Source: Chloroflexi bacterium SZAS-1 (GTDB lineage Bacteria; Chloroflexota; Chloroflexia; Chloroflexales; Roseiflexaceae). Taken from it: a DNA stretch of 43,904 nt. Under the pieces are notes generated by a model, which worked only from the letters and a program-made list of their open reading frames with translations, had not been told where the DNA came from and did not search any database. Below, in pieces: positions 8,224-16,849 of the stretch. The stretch lies in the NCBI GenBank assembly GCA_018266315.1, contig JAFEAS010000098.1, positions 1-43,904 of the forward strand, given 5' to 3'. The position numbers and the translations under genes are program-made. The stretch's first letter is position 1. Every line of letters starts with the position of its first letter.

Positions 8224-9018
8224 ATGCTGACACGGCGCATCATCCCTTGCCTCGATGTAAAAGGCGGGCGTGTGGTGAAGGGCGTTGCCTTCCTCAACCA
8301 CCGCGACGCTGGCGACCCGGTCGCACTGGCGGCGGCCTACGATGCTGCTGGTGCCGATGAGCTGGTCTTTTATGATATCACCGCCAGCAGCGACGAACGT
8401 GCAATTATGGCCGATGTCGTGGAGCGCACCGCAGCGCAGGTGTTTATTCCACTCACGGTTGGCGGCGGCATCCGCACCACCGACGACATGTACCGCATGT
8501 TGCGCGCCGGTGCCGATAAGATTTCGATCAATACGGCCGCAGTGCTCAATCCCCAGCTCATCGAAGATGGGGCGAAACGCTTCGGCAGCCAGTGTATTGT
8601 GCTCTCAATTGATGCTCGCCGCGTGCCACCGAGCGAGGGCACTGGCGCGAACGATGCACCGCCACGCTGGGAAGTGTTTACGCACACCGGCGCCAATGCC
8701 CGGGCGACGAGCCTGGATGCAATCGAGTGGGCCAGGCGTGGGGTAGCCCTTGGCGCTGGCGAGCTGGTTATTAACAGCATGGATGCTGACGGCACTGGCA
8801 GCGGCTACGATCTCGCCCTGCTGCGCGCCATTTCCGATCAGGTTGGCGTGCCCGTGATTGCATCGGGCGGGGTTGGCACCCCCAACCATATGCTCGCCGG
8901 GCTGGTTGAAGGCCACGCCGATGCCGTTCTCGCCGCATCGATCTTTCATTTCGGGCAATACAGCGTGAGCGATGTGAAACACTACCTGGCGGCGCAGGGC
9001 GTACCGGTACGACAATAA
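8224..9018 (+). CDS. hisF: Imidazole glycerol phosphate synthase cyclase subunit HisF
   Basis: HisF (264 aa) uses ammonia from HisH to convert PRFAR to IGP and AICAR. It starts [20 protein letters not shown], with catalytic Asp11. The second catalytic aspartate is in VLSIDARRV (about 130), and phosphate sites are seen as VGGGIR and ASGGVGTP. Length and order match the family, with a slightly long loop after the second aspartate ([16 protein letters not shown]). It is the last his gene of this operon; hisGDBCIE are not in the window. The moaD gene follows after about 30 bp. Confidence 0.96.
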   Translation: MLTRRIIPCLDVKGGRVVKGVAFLNHRDAGDPVALAAAYDAAGADELVFYDITASSDERAIMADVVERTAAQVFIPLTVGGGIRTTDDMYRMLRAGADKISINTAAVLNPQLIEDGAKRFGSQCIVLSIDARRVPPSEGTGANDAPPRWEVFTHTGANARATSLDAIEWARRGVALGAGELVINSMDADGTGSGYDLALLRAISDQVGVPVIASGGVGTPNHMLAGLVEGHADAVLAASIFHFGQYSVSDVKHYLAAQGVPVRQ

Positions 9019-9049
9019 CCTTGCCGCCGCGTTGCTAGTGAGTATAAGC

Positions 9050-9316
9050 ATGCAGATCGAAGTTCGCTATTTCGCTGGGCACCGTGATATTACCGGCCGC
9101 ACCCACGAGCAGATTGAGCTAGCCGAGCGCGCAACAGTGGCAACACTGTGGGATCTGCTGGTAACGCGCTACCCACGGCTGGCCCCGTATGCTGGGCGGC
9201 TGCTCTATGCCGTGAACCAGGAATATGGTACACTCGAAACCGTGCTACAGCCGGGCGACGAAGTTGCTTTTATTCCACCGGTTAGCGGCGGGCAATCAGA
9301 ATCTTCAGCACACTAG
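9050..9316 (+). CDS. moaD: MoaD, molybdopterin synthase sulfur carrier subunit (with C-terminal tail)
   Basis: MoaD (88 aa) is the ubiquitin-like small subunit of molybdopterin synthase; its C-terminal glycine is thiocarboxylated to carry sulfur to precursor Z. The beta-grasp pattern is visible from VRYFAGHRDITG to DEVAFIPPVSGG. The family ends in Gly-Gly, but here seven residues (QSESSAH) follow before the stop. The tail would have to be removed, or the gene is not a standard MoaD. ATG 9050 was chosen over an upstream TTG at 9032 because it starts at the first strand. moaE follows after 17 bp, which supports the assignment. Confidence 0.85.
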   Translation: MQIEVRYFAGHRDITGRTHEQIELAERATVATLWDLLVTRYPRLAPYAGRLLYAVNQEYGTLETVLQPGDEVAFIPPVSGGQSESSAH

Positions 9317-9333
9317 AAAGGCTGGTATACCGC

Positions 9334-9768
9334 ATGCCACCCCCTTTCTTCCAGGTTACTACCGCTCCGCTCGATCCGGCCCCACTGGTTGAGCTGGTGG
9401 CCGCCCCCAATATTGGCGCTGTCGTTACCTTTGCAGGCACCGTGCGCAATAACTTTGGCGGGCGCGCTACCGCCCGCCTCGAATACGAGGCGTTTGAGCC
9501 AATGGCGGTGAAAGTGTTAGCGCAGCTTGCTAACGAGGCGCAGGCACAATGGAACACTGGGGCAATCGCAGTCCATCATCGCATTGGTCGGCTGGAAATC
9601 GGCGAAACGGCGGTGCTGATTGTGGTGGCAGCGCCACACCGGCACGAAGCATTCGCCGCCGCCGAGCACATTATGGATCGCATCAAACAGGTCGCGCCGA
9701 TCTGGAAGAAAGAGATCTGGGCCGATGGCGCGAGTGAGTGGGTGGGCAACGAAAAAGAGCGGCAATAG
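9334..9768 (+). CDS. moaE: MoaE, molybdopterin synthase catalytic subunit
   Basis: MoaE (144 aa) transfers sulfur from MoaD thiocarboxylate to precursor Z, making the dithiolene of molybdopterin. Seen motifs are GAVVTFAGTVRNNFGGR, LEYEAFEPMA, IAVHHRIGRLEIGE, and PHRHEAFAA with the C-terminal PIWKKEIW, which contains the active-site lysine. Length is normal (about 140-150). It is directly downstream of moaD and convergent with the small membrane protein gene. A short hairpin (TTGGCG/CGCCAA, 9769-9784) follows the stop but has no clear T run. Confidence 0.95.
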   Translation: MPPPFFQVTTAPLDPAPLVELVAAPNIGAVVTFAGTVRNNFGGRATARLEYEAFEPMAVKVLAQLANEAQAQWNTGAIAVHHRIGRLEIGETAVLIVVAAPHRHEAFAAAEHIMDRIKQVAPIWKKEIWADGASEWVGNEKERQ

Positions 9769-9818
9769 TTGGCGCGCACGCCAAAGCTAAAGCGATACGA
9801 GGCCAGGCCAGTAGCGTT

Positions 9819-10010
9819 TTATTGCAAAAGCATCTCGAAGTTCGGGCGATCGTCGCCACCGGTCAGGCGGCGCAGGCCACGCTGAATAGCGCGTAGCGTG
9901 CCTTCGCCGAGCCAGAAGGTGAGCAGCGAGCCAAGCACCAGGCCAAGCGCACTACCAAGCGCTGCACCGAGCGCAAATAATGCGTAGCGTTTGCTGCGGT
10001 TGTTGTCCAT
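9819..10010 (-). CDS. Small single-pass membrane protein, hypothetical
   Basis: This 63-aa protein starts MDNNRSKRYALFALG, followed by one hydrophobic, glycine-rich segment at about 11-35 (GxxxG-like spacing: GAALGSALGLVLGSLL), then a basic and acidic cytoplasmic tail. The layout resembles YtxH-type small membrane proteins, but similarity is not strong enough to name it. ATG 10010 has GAGG at 7 bp and lies 10 bp past the rsfS stop, making it the distal gene of that unit. Confidence 0.6.
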   Translation of the reverse strand: MDNNRSKRYALFALGAALGSALGLVLGSLLTFWLGEGTLRAIQRGLRRLTGGDDRPNFEMLLQ

Positions 10011-10020
10011 AATAAGCCTC

Positions 10021-10371
10021 TTATTGCACAACCACTACCGGGGTCGCCTTGCTCCAAAGACGCTCGATACGATAATAGTCGCGCAGTGCGACTGAAAAGA
10101 TATGAACCACAACATCGCCATAGTCGATAAGCACCCAGCCAGTATCGGGAGTACCTTCAATCCGGGCGTTGCGACCGAATTCGCGACCAATCGCTTCATC
10201 AATCACATCGACTATCGCTTTGAGCTGTCGTTCACTTTCCCCCGTACAAATAACAAAATAATCGGCGACCGCATTTAACTTCTGCAAGTCCAGCATCACA
10301 ATATCGCTGGCCTGTTTATCTTCGGCTAATTCGACTGCTCGCCGGGCAATTGTAGAAGATTCGATAATCAT
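10021..10371 (-). CDS. rsfS: Ribosomal silencing factor RsfS (Iojap family)
   Basis: RsfS (116 aa) binds uL14 on the large subunit and blocks subunit joining when nutrients are scarce. The family core is clear: KQASDIVMLDLQKLNAVADYFVICTGESERQ, then the IEG-TGWVLIDYGDVVVHIF block and RDYYRIERLWSKA. Length is typical (about 105-120). ATG 10371 has GGAG a few bases upstream. RsfS often neighbours nadD; here nadD is 31 kb away. Confidence 0.95.
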   Translation of the reverse strand: MIIESSTIARRAVELAEDKQASDIVMLDLQKLNAVADYFVICTGESERQLKAIVDVIDEAIGREFGRNARIEGTPDTGWVLIDYGDVVVHIFSVALRDYYRIERLWSKATPVVVVQ

Positions 10372-10401
10372 GGGCTCCTAGTACTGTGCGATACGCTGTA
10401 G

Positions 10402-10407
10402 ATTCTA
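10402..10407 (-). promoter_or_regulatory. Extended -10 promoter for rsfS
   Basis: On the minus strand TGG-TAGAAT predicts transcription from about 10395, 25 bases before the start codon. Confidence 0.45.
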
Positions 10408-10491
10408 CCAGACATGACGGGCGCTGTAAACTCGGAATTCCGGGCATATTTTGCACGCTTCATTGCCTGTAATAGCAGCACCACCGGCCAG

Positions 10492-11001
10492 TTACCTGGC
10501 AGCTAGCAAATGCTGTACGGGAAGATGAAACTGTGACGGCAGAAATACAAGCACCGCCGAGCCAAACACGCGCACCAGCTGCGGTGCGACGCGCGAATGA
10601 GCCATAGCGCTGCTCAGCGGGTCAGCTGAAAAAAAGGCCGCGATGAACAGCAGCACCGTACTCACAAGTGCACCTTGCAGCACCCCAAGGATCCCGCCAA
10701 TCAAGTGATCGAGCCAGCCCAGGAAGAGCAGGCCCACAAAACGACGAAGCAGGGTAGCCAGCAGGCTCACCAGCGCGCTTACCGCCAATAGCACCAGCAC
10801 AAAGCCTAGTACCTGAGCCAGCGCATCGTTGCTAACAAACGACGACAGCGCATCGGCGGCCCGCCCGCCATAGCGATTCGCCAACACCAGGCCAGCCACT
10901 AACCCTACCACCGAGAGTACCTGACGGATGAAGCCCCAATAGATGCCCAATAGGCCACAGAGGGCGATGACTCCCACCACAATCAGATCGAGTGTACTCA
11001 T
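10492..11001 (-). CDS. CvpA family membrane protein
   Basis: This 169-aa integral membrane protein starts MSTLDLIVVGVIALCGLLG and has about four hydrophobic segments. The N-terminal part DLIVVGVI-GLLGIYWGFIRQVLSVVGLVAG matches the CvpA family (colicin V production accessory protein). Members are needed for envelope integrity in some bacteria, but the biochemical role is unsettled. ATG 11001 was chosen because AAGGA sits 6 bp upstream; an open extension to 11079 has no membrane features. Confidence 0.82.
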   Translation of the reverse strand: MSTLDLIVVGVIALCGLLGIYWGFIRQVLSVVGLVAGLVLANRYGGRAADALSSFVSNDALAQVLGFVLVLLAVSALVSLLATLLRRFVGLLFLGWLDHLIGGILGVLQGALVSTVLLFIAAFFSADPLSSAMAHSRVAPQLVRVFGSAVLVFLPSQFHLPVQHLLAAR

Positions 11002-11103
11002 ACGTTCCTTTTCACCTGCCGAAATGCCAGGGCGGCACACAATGAACAGGACAATTTCGGTGCGGTTATGAAGATACAAAGTCCCCGGTGCCGGGGGATT
11101 GTA

Positions 11104-11109
11104 AGTATA
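11104..11109 (-). promoter_or_regulatory. Extended -10 promoter for the cvpA-like gene, followed by a leader hairpin
   Basis: The minus strand has TGG-TATACT here. The leader of about 95 bases contains a GC-only stem, CCCCGG/CCGGGG, at about 11083-11096, close to the predicted transcription start. Confidence 0.5.
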
Positions 11110-11180
11110 CCATGGGGCTTGCCATAGTGGATGAAAGGAAGATGACAGTCGTTTCGGGCAGCACGGTGCTGCTGGCGCGA

Positions 11181-12458
<1,278 letters not shown>

Positions 12459-12493
12459 GGTTGGCTCCTTCCGTGTGGAAAACCGTAACGCCG

Positions 12494-13717
12494 CTATACC
12501 GCCTGCGTCGCAGCATTCGTGCGCCGGACGAGCAGCTCGAACAGGCCAGCCATCGCCAGGGCGGCAACCAGCAGGCATGGCCCCAGCACTTCGAGGCCAT
12601 AGGTCGCCGCCAGCACCCCAATCGCGCTGGGCAGCAGTGCGCCGCCCACACTCGCCGATGCTACTTCTAACCCTACCCCATTTGCGGCATGGCGCGGGCC
12701 AAGAAACCCGGGCGTAGCCGAGATCAGCAAAGGAAACTGGGGTGCTAGCGCAATCCCCATCAGGGCAATCCCGCCGAACGTCAGCCAGCTAGCGATATTC
12801 GCCCAGATGAGCAGCGTGCCCAACACCGCCGCGAGCATACTGCCGCGCAGTAGCGTGGTTGGCGATATGCGGCTTACCACAACCCCAAACACAATCCGCC
12901 CTAGCGTCAAGCTTGCCCAGTAAAGGCTCACCCAGATTCCTGCCAGCTCAGGCCGTACTCCACGGGCTTCGGTCAGCAGGCTGAACAGCCAGTTACCTAA
13001 GCCAACCTCAGCGCCAGTATACATAAAGAAGAGCAGGATTCCCAGCCAGGCAATCGGCAGGCGTAAGGTTTCGAGCAACGGTGCACCGCGCACTGGTGCA
13101 GGCGTATCGGCCTGAGTATCCGATGGAGGGTCGGTCCAGAGCTGGCGGGTAAACGCAAATGCCAGCGCCAGCAGCAGTAAAATCGCGCCAACAGCGCCAT
13201 AGCCAGCGCGCCAGCCCAAGCCAAGCGCGATCACACCGGTCATAATTGCTGGGCCAAGGGTTGCGCCAATGCCGAAGCAGGCATGCAGCCAGTTCATGGC
13301 GCGCGGGCTAAAATGCGCGGCGGCGTAGGCATTTAAGCCACCATCGGTAATGCCCGCGCTCGCGCCAGCCAATACCCCCAGCGCCACCATGATTGCCCAG
13401 CTGGGTGCGCCGCCCGAAGCCAGGAAAGCTAACGCGCCCAGGCCACAGCTGAGGCTGAGCATAACCCCGCCGCGCAGCTGCGTCAGCAGGCGGCCACTTA
13501 GCGCACTCGCAGCCATATAGCCGATGGTACTGCCAAATAACAGTGCGCCTACCGCATCAATTGGCAGGCCGAAGGTAGCGCGAATAGAAGGCCAGGCCAC
13601 GCCGAGCAAGCTATTGCTAAGGCCCAGCCCAATAAAGGCGGCATACGCGAGCACGATAATAAGCAGCCCCGAACGATGCGTACTCGGCGCGGCCACTGCA
13701 ATCGTTGGTTCGGTCAT
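12494..13717 (-). CDS. Major facilitator superfamily transporter
   Basis: This 407-aa protein has about 12 hydrophobic segments and glycine-rich transmembrane helices. The early helices read LIIVLAYAAFIGLGLSNSLLG and then GALLFGSTIGYMAASALSGRLL, the loop 2-3 region of sugar-type MFS proteins (FucP/YbjJ-like). A central cytoplasmic loop at about 200 (SDTQADTPAPV) splits two six-helix halves. ATG 13717 follows AGGA; the frame stays open upstream into the isomerase remnant. It is the first intact gene of a pair with the phosphodiesterase. Its substrate is not predictable. Confidence 0.85.
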   Translation of the reverse strand: MTEPTIAVAAPSTHRSGLLIIVLAYAAFIGLGLSNSLLGVAWPSIRATFGLPIDAVGALLFGSTIGYMAASALSGRLLTQLRGGVMLSLSCGLGALAFLASGGAPSWAIMVALGVLAGASAGITDGGLNAYAAAHFSPRAMNWLHACFGIGATLGPAIMTGVIALGLGWRAGYGAVGAILLLLALAFAFTRQLWTDPPSDTQADTPAPVRGAPLLETLRLPIAWLGILLFFMYTGAEVGLGNWLFSLLTEARGVRPELAGIWVSLYWASLTLGRIVFGVVVSRISPTTLLRGSMLAAVLGTLLIWANIASWLTFGGIALMGIALAPQFPLLISATPGFLGPRHAANGVGLEVASASVGGALLPSAIGVLAATYGLEVLGPCLLVAALAMAGLFELLVRRTNAATQAV

Positions 13718-13764
13718 GGTGTTCCTAATTGATAGCGCATCGTTCAAGTGCGCCAGCGAATCGG

Positions 13765-13923
13765 CTAGCGCTGCGTCAGTATCGCGGTTGTAGCCGCCCG
13801 ATTTGGGCAGCCCGCCAATTTCGAGAATCGCTGGGCCGCAAACGCAATTTCGTCGCGCACTGGCCGCCAGTTATTCGGGAACAGGCGCGCATTCATTCCA
13901 ACGATGATTGGATTATTCACCAT
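13765..13923 (-). pseudogene. Remnant of a TIM-barrel sugar isomerase/epimerase-like gene
   Basis: The minus strand from ATG 13923 reads MVNNPIIVGMNARLFPNNW-RPVRDEIAFAA, which looks like the start of a xylose-isomerase-like TIM barrel. It then breaks up and stops at 13765. In another frame from about 13843 towards 13733 the strand reads PAILEIGGLPKSGGYNRDTD and AALADSLAHL, which looks like the end of such a protein. The two pieces together are about 60 codons, where the family has about 270. An internal deletion with a frame change is the simplest reading. The piece lies between the glycosyltransferase stop and the MFS start. Assignment is from remembered family appearance only. Confidence 0.42.
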
Positions 13924-13939
13924 TATCAAAGTATCCTGC

Positions 13940-15124
13940 TCAGGGCGCGGTCAAAGCGGCAACCGTGCGCCGCGCCACATCGTCCCAGCGGCAGGTTTCG
14001 CGCACAAACGCCTGCCCCCGGCGGCCAAGCTCGGCGCGCAACGCAGCATTTGGCAGCAATGTATCGAGCGCGGCGGCGAATTCGCCAAAGCTCGCGAAAT
14101 GCAGCCCGGCACCGCTGGCCTCGGCGAAACCGCGCGTTACCGCACAGCTGCTATGCACCAGCGCGGGCGTTGCTTGCAGCCAGGCTTCCATCAGCACAAT
14201 CGAGAAGCTTTCGTGTAGTGAGGGTTGCACAAACACATCGGCGGCGGCGTAGGCATCGTGGCGCTCCTGCACACTCACATCCCCCAGGTCGAGCACAAGC
14301 TCACGCAGGGCGGGCGGCAGATCAAGCGGGTCGCGCCCGGTGCGTATAAGCCGCAGCGCACCGCCACGCCGCGCCCAGTATTCACGGACATAGCTGAGCA
14401 GCAACGGCACATTTTTGCTCAGGTCGCCGCGCCCCGCATACATGAGCAGTGGCCCATGCAGTGTATGCCGCGCTCGGAAGGCGGCACCATCGCCCACTGG
14501 CGTCAGGTCAATCCCTTCGCCAGCCACCACCACGCGCGCGGGCGGCAAATTATATAAGCGCAGCGCCAGCTCGCGTTCAGCCGGGCTGTTGGCCAGGGAA
14601 CAACGAACATGTTCAAACAGCCAGCGCACCGTGCTATAGCGCGCATATGGCTCGTCGTGCAGGCATGGCAGCAGGTGCGCGCGCGGCCCGGCCAACAACG
14701 CGCCCCAGAAGCTCGTGGGGAAAGGGTATAAGACGAACAAGAATTGGCGGCCTGCTCCTTCGGTCGTCACAGCCTCAAGCAGTGCATCGCTCGAAGCCAG
14801 CGACGCCAGCAGGCGCAGCTCGTGGTCGGGGAAGGGGGGCAGGTGGCGCGTAAGGCCACGCTGCGCCACGACGGGCGGAACATACGGCTCGGCGCGCGGC
14901 GGCGTTATCGGGAAGCGGCGGATGGGCACTCCATCAAGCGTATCGCGGCCAGCCGAGTAGTATGCCACCGGCGGCGCGAATGAATCGCGGCCATCACTGG
15001 CCCACACTTCTACTGGTACACTCAGCGCGTGAAGCGCCCCGGCCAACTGGCGCGCCTGCGTCTCGGCCCCACCAGCGGTATCGCGGCCATACCAGGGAAC
15101 AATAATCGTGATCGTTTCAGGCAT
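13940..15124 (-). CDS. Glycosyltransferase, GT4-like (group 1)
   Basis: This 394-aa GT-B enzyme is predicted to transfer a sugar from a nucleotide-sugar onto a glycan or lipid at the cytoplasmic face. The N-terminal domain opens with ITIIVPWYGRDTAGGAETQARQLA, matching the GGAE acceptor-side motif. The C-terminal domain has LLMYAGRGDLSKNVPLLLSY and the donor-binding region ADVFVQPSLHESFSIVLMEAWLQ, with the E-x7-E glutamates. The start is set at ATG 15124; a GTG at 15139 is also in frame and neither has a clear ribosome-binding site. Upstream on the same strand, beyond a mobile element, is the repeat protein at 15351. Confidence 0.87.
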   Translation of the reverse strand: MPETITIIVPWYGRDTAGGAETQARQLAGALHALSVPVEVWASDGRDSFAPPVAYYSAGRDTLDGVPIRRFPITPPRAEPYVPPVVAQRGLTRHLPPFPDHELRLLASLASSDALLEAVTTEGAGRQFLFVLYPFPTSFWGALLAGPRAHLLPCLHDEPYARYSTVRWLFEHVRCSLANSPAERELALRLYNLPPARVVVAGEGIDLTPVGDGAAFRARHTLHGPLLMYAGRGDLSKNVPLLLSYVREYWARRGGALRLIRTGRDPLDLPPALRELVLDLGDVSVQERHDAYAAADVFVQPSLHESFSIVLMEAWLQATPALVHSSCAVTRGFAEASGAGLHFASFGEFAAALDTLLPNAALRAELGRRGQAFVRETCRWDDVARRTVAALTAP

Positions 15125-15183
15125 TGTTGATTGAACCACAGAGACATCGAGGCACTGAGTTAGCGCTAAACTATAGAATCCGT

Positions 15184-15314
15184 TAGGATGTTCGCTTGCT
15201 GCGTATGTGCCTGCGGCAGCATGGTACCTTTTTCTTTTTCATGGGCAGGTTTTGGGCTACGCCCAAAACCTGCCCATGCACGTGAAGAAGTTGCTTGAGT
15301 AAGCAAGAATCCTA
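15184..15314 (+). mobile_element. MITE-like palindromic element, copy 2
   Basis: This 131-bp copy has the core GCCTGCGGCAGCATGGTAC at about 15209 and a perfect 18-bp stem at 15240-15278 with loop TAC. Its stem sequence (CATGGGCAGGTTTTGGGC) differs from the other copies but still pairs fully. Terminal repeats are diverged (TAGGATGTTCGCTTGC against TAGGATTCTTGCTTAC, 12 of 16). No 5-bp duplication abuts the ends; TATAGAA occurs at 15172-15178 and 15315-15321, which may be an eroded duplication or chance. It separates the glycosyltransferase from the co-oriented gene at 15351. Confidence 0.8.
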
Positions 15315-15350
15315 TATAGAACAGCCCGAGTAAAGAGCAATCCTTGGCTA

Positions 15351-16160
15351 TCAGCTCTCCGTCTTCTCGGTGCCAGTATGGGAAATACGCCCGGCGCGCA
15401 GCGCAGCCATCTGGGCACGGCGCTCGGCATCGAGGCGAATACTCGCCAGCAGTGCGGCACTTATGGCAACATTCGCCGAATTCTGCTGCTCGACAATTGG
15501 GTTGATGTACCAGCGTAGGTAGCGCCGCACCAGCTTATTCACAAGCGCAATAGCCCGCTGCGGCAGCGTGCTACCCACCAGCGGCCAGTGCGCCGATACC
15601 TGCTCGCGCAGGCGCAGCTGCGGCTCGGCGGTACGCAGCGCAACATCGGGCAGCGGCGCGGGTGGCTCGGCAGTGGCACGCGCCAGAACCTGAGCCTGAA
15701 GCGCGGCGCTCGGCAGATCGGGCGGCAGTGGTTCAGAAGTTAGGTGGCGCGCTTCCTGTATGCCGCCGTCCATAGTTCCTACACTGCGCACCGCCGCCAG
15801 TTGCTCGCCCAGATCTGTATAGGCATCGGCCAGCAGGCGCAGCGCCCGCGCCACGGCCTCGTTATAGGCGTTTTGCTGCTCGACAATCGGGTTGATGTAC
15901 CAGCGCAGGTAGCGCCGCACCAGCTTATTCACCAGCGCAAGCGCCCGCTGTGGCAGGGTTTTGCCAATCAACGGCCAGTGCGCGCTCACCACCCGGTAGA
16001 GCTCGATTTCATCCAGGCTGCGCTGCAAATCACGCTCAAGCGGTGTAGGTTCGAGCTGACCAAGCGCGATGCGCTGGTCGCGCACTTCGCTGCGCAGTGC
16101 CGCCAAAATTGCGGCGACATCAGATTGGCTAATGCCTGGTTCCTGAGAAGAAAGCGCCAT
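15351..16160 (-). CDS. Protein with two near-identical 39-aa segments, surface-polysaccharide associated type
   Basis: This 269-aa soluble protein contains the segment SAHWPL-G-TLPQRA-ALVNKLVRRYLRWY-INPIVEQQN twice, at about 59-97 and 189-227. The copies match at 36 of 39 residues and are spaced exactly 130 residues apart. Similar LVRRLLRWYI-PIVEQQN modules are known next to glycosyltransferases and methyltransferases in polysaccharide loci, where their role is not established. An N-terminal helical region (1-55) and a P/A-rich linker (145-175) surround the modules. ATG 16160 was preferred to a TTG at 16181. The neighbouring glycosyltransferase supports a glycan context. Confidence 0.68.
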   Translation of the reverse strand: MALSSQEPGISQSDVAAILAALRSEVRDQRIALGQLEPTPLERDLQRSLDEIELYRVVSAHWPLIGKTLPQRALALVNKLVRRYLRWYINPIVEQQNAYNEAVARALRLLADAYTDLGEQLAAVRSVGTMDGGIQEARHLTSEPLPPDLPSAALQAQVLARATAEPPAPLPDVALRTAEPQLRLREQVSAHWPLVGSTLPQRAIALVNKLVRRYLRWYINPIVEQQNSANVAISAALLASIRLDAERRAQMAALRAGRISHTGTEKTES

Positions 16161-16221
16161 ACCTGAACCTTTGCTTATCAATCTTTTGCCATCTGTCTTG
16201 CACTTTCAGCCACGGGCAGAT

Positions 16222-16692
16222 CTATCGCGCGCGGTAATCACGAATATCCAGCGTGAACTCGTGTGCGCCCAGCCCCTCGGCGCAATGCAATAATGTTTCA
16301 AGAAGTGCCTGGCGCATAGGCATGGCCTGGGCATAGAATAAATGGCTCGGCGCATTGCTATCACTTGCCCCAAAGCCCGGTGCAGGAATATTCAGGCCCG
16401 GTGTACCCGCCAGCTCGCGCGCCCAGCAGCGCTCTAGTTCGGCATCGTTCGTGGCAATGCCCCAGGTTTCGGTCAGGGCTGCATGCACACGCAAGTAATC
16501 GATATGCCAGTGCGGGCGCGCCTGCGAGCTGCGCTCGTGGTGCGCGAGGCGTGCAGCAATACCGCCGGGGCCGCGTGCACTGCCAACATACAGGTAGTAG
16601 CCGGGCGCGAAGCGAAAGCGACCCAGGCGGCCGATCGTCAGATCAGCTAGCTCGGTGCGCAGAGACAAAATGAGCAGGTAAACGCCTTTCAA
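16222..16692 (-). CDS. GIY-YIG/DUF123-type protein
   Basis: This 156-aa protein starts KGVYLLILSL and continues with GYYLYVGSARGPGG-IAARLAHHERS and HWHIDYLRVHA, the pattern of DUF123 proteins. These share the GIY-YIG-like fold and are sometimes fused to endonuclease III. A second block has ERCWARELAGTPGLNIPAPGFGASD. The start is TTG 16692, chosen because AGGAG lies 6 bp upstream and a TATAAT lies 34 bp upstream. A longer open frame to 16977 runs antisense through the purD promoter and is not credible. It is divergent from purD. Nuclease activity is possible but unproven for the family. Confidence 0.75.
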   Translation of the reverse strand: MKGVYLLILSLRTELADLTIGRLGRFRFAPGYYLYVGSARGPGGIAARLAHHERSSQARPHWHIDYLRVHAALTETWGIATNDAELERCWARELAGTPGLNIPAPGFGASDSNAPSHLFYAQAMPMRQALLETLLHCAEGLGAHEFTLDIRDYRAR

Positions 16693-16725
16693 GCGGCTCC
16701 TGGCGCGAACTGGTTTCAGCTGCGC

Positions 16726-16731
16726 ATTATA
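16726..16731 (-). promoter_or_regulatory. Extended -10 promoter for the GIY-YIG/DUF123 gene
   Basis: The minus strand has TGC-TATAAT, predicting a transcription start near 16719 and a leader of about 27 bases containing AGGAG. It is back-to-back with the purD promoter, about 30 bp apart. Confidence 0.6.
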
Positions 16732-16761
16732 GCATCTCGCGGCGGCGGCAGTGCGCTGTGC

Positions 16762-16767
16762 TATAAT
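16762..16767 (+). promoter_or_regulatory. Extended -10 promoter for purDN
   Basis: TGC-TATAAT predicts a start near 16774 and a leader of about 76 bases before ATG 16850. Confidence 0.6.
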
Positions 16768-16786
16768 GGCCCGCGTTTGCACAGAG

Positions 16787-16832
16787 CCGGGCGATGGAGC
16801 AGGCGGCGCGCGTCGTCCGCCCCGTCGCCCGG
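16787..16832 (+). promoter_or_regulatory. Long GC-rich hairpin in the purD leader
   Basis: CCGGGCGA (16787-16794) pairs perfectly with TCGCCCGG (16825-16832), and inside it GGCGG (16802-16806) pairs with CCGCC (16817-16821). The structure ends 8 bases before the GGAG ribosome-binding site of purD. It could affect translation or mRNA stability. It does not match the purine riboswitch, whose conserved loops are absent. Confidence 0.5.
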
Positions 16833-16849
16833 TCGTGTTGGAGCATCGT

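Noticed and set aside
13729..14349. 206-codon plus-strand ORF
   Set aside because: It is antisense to the glycosyltransferase, with composition (A/R/P-rich) typical of a shadow frame in GC-rich DNA.
15172..15321. 7-bp TATAAGAA-type duplication (TATAGAA) around copy 2
   Set aside because: The left copy is 5 bp away from the element end and 7 bp differs from the 5-bp rule of the other copies; kept only as a possible eroded trace.
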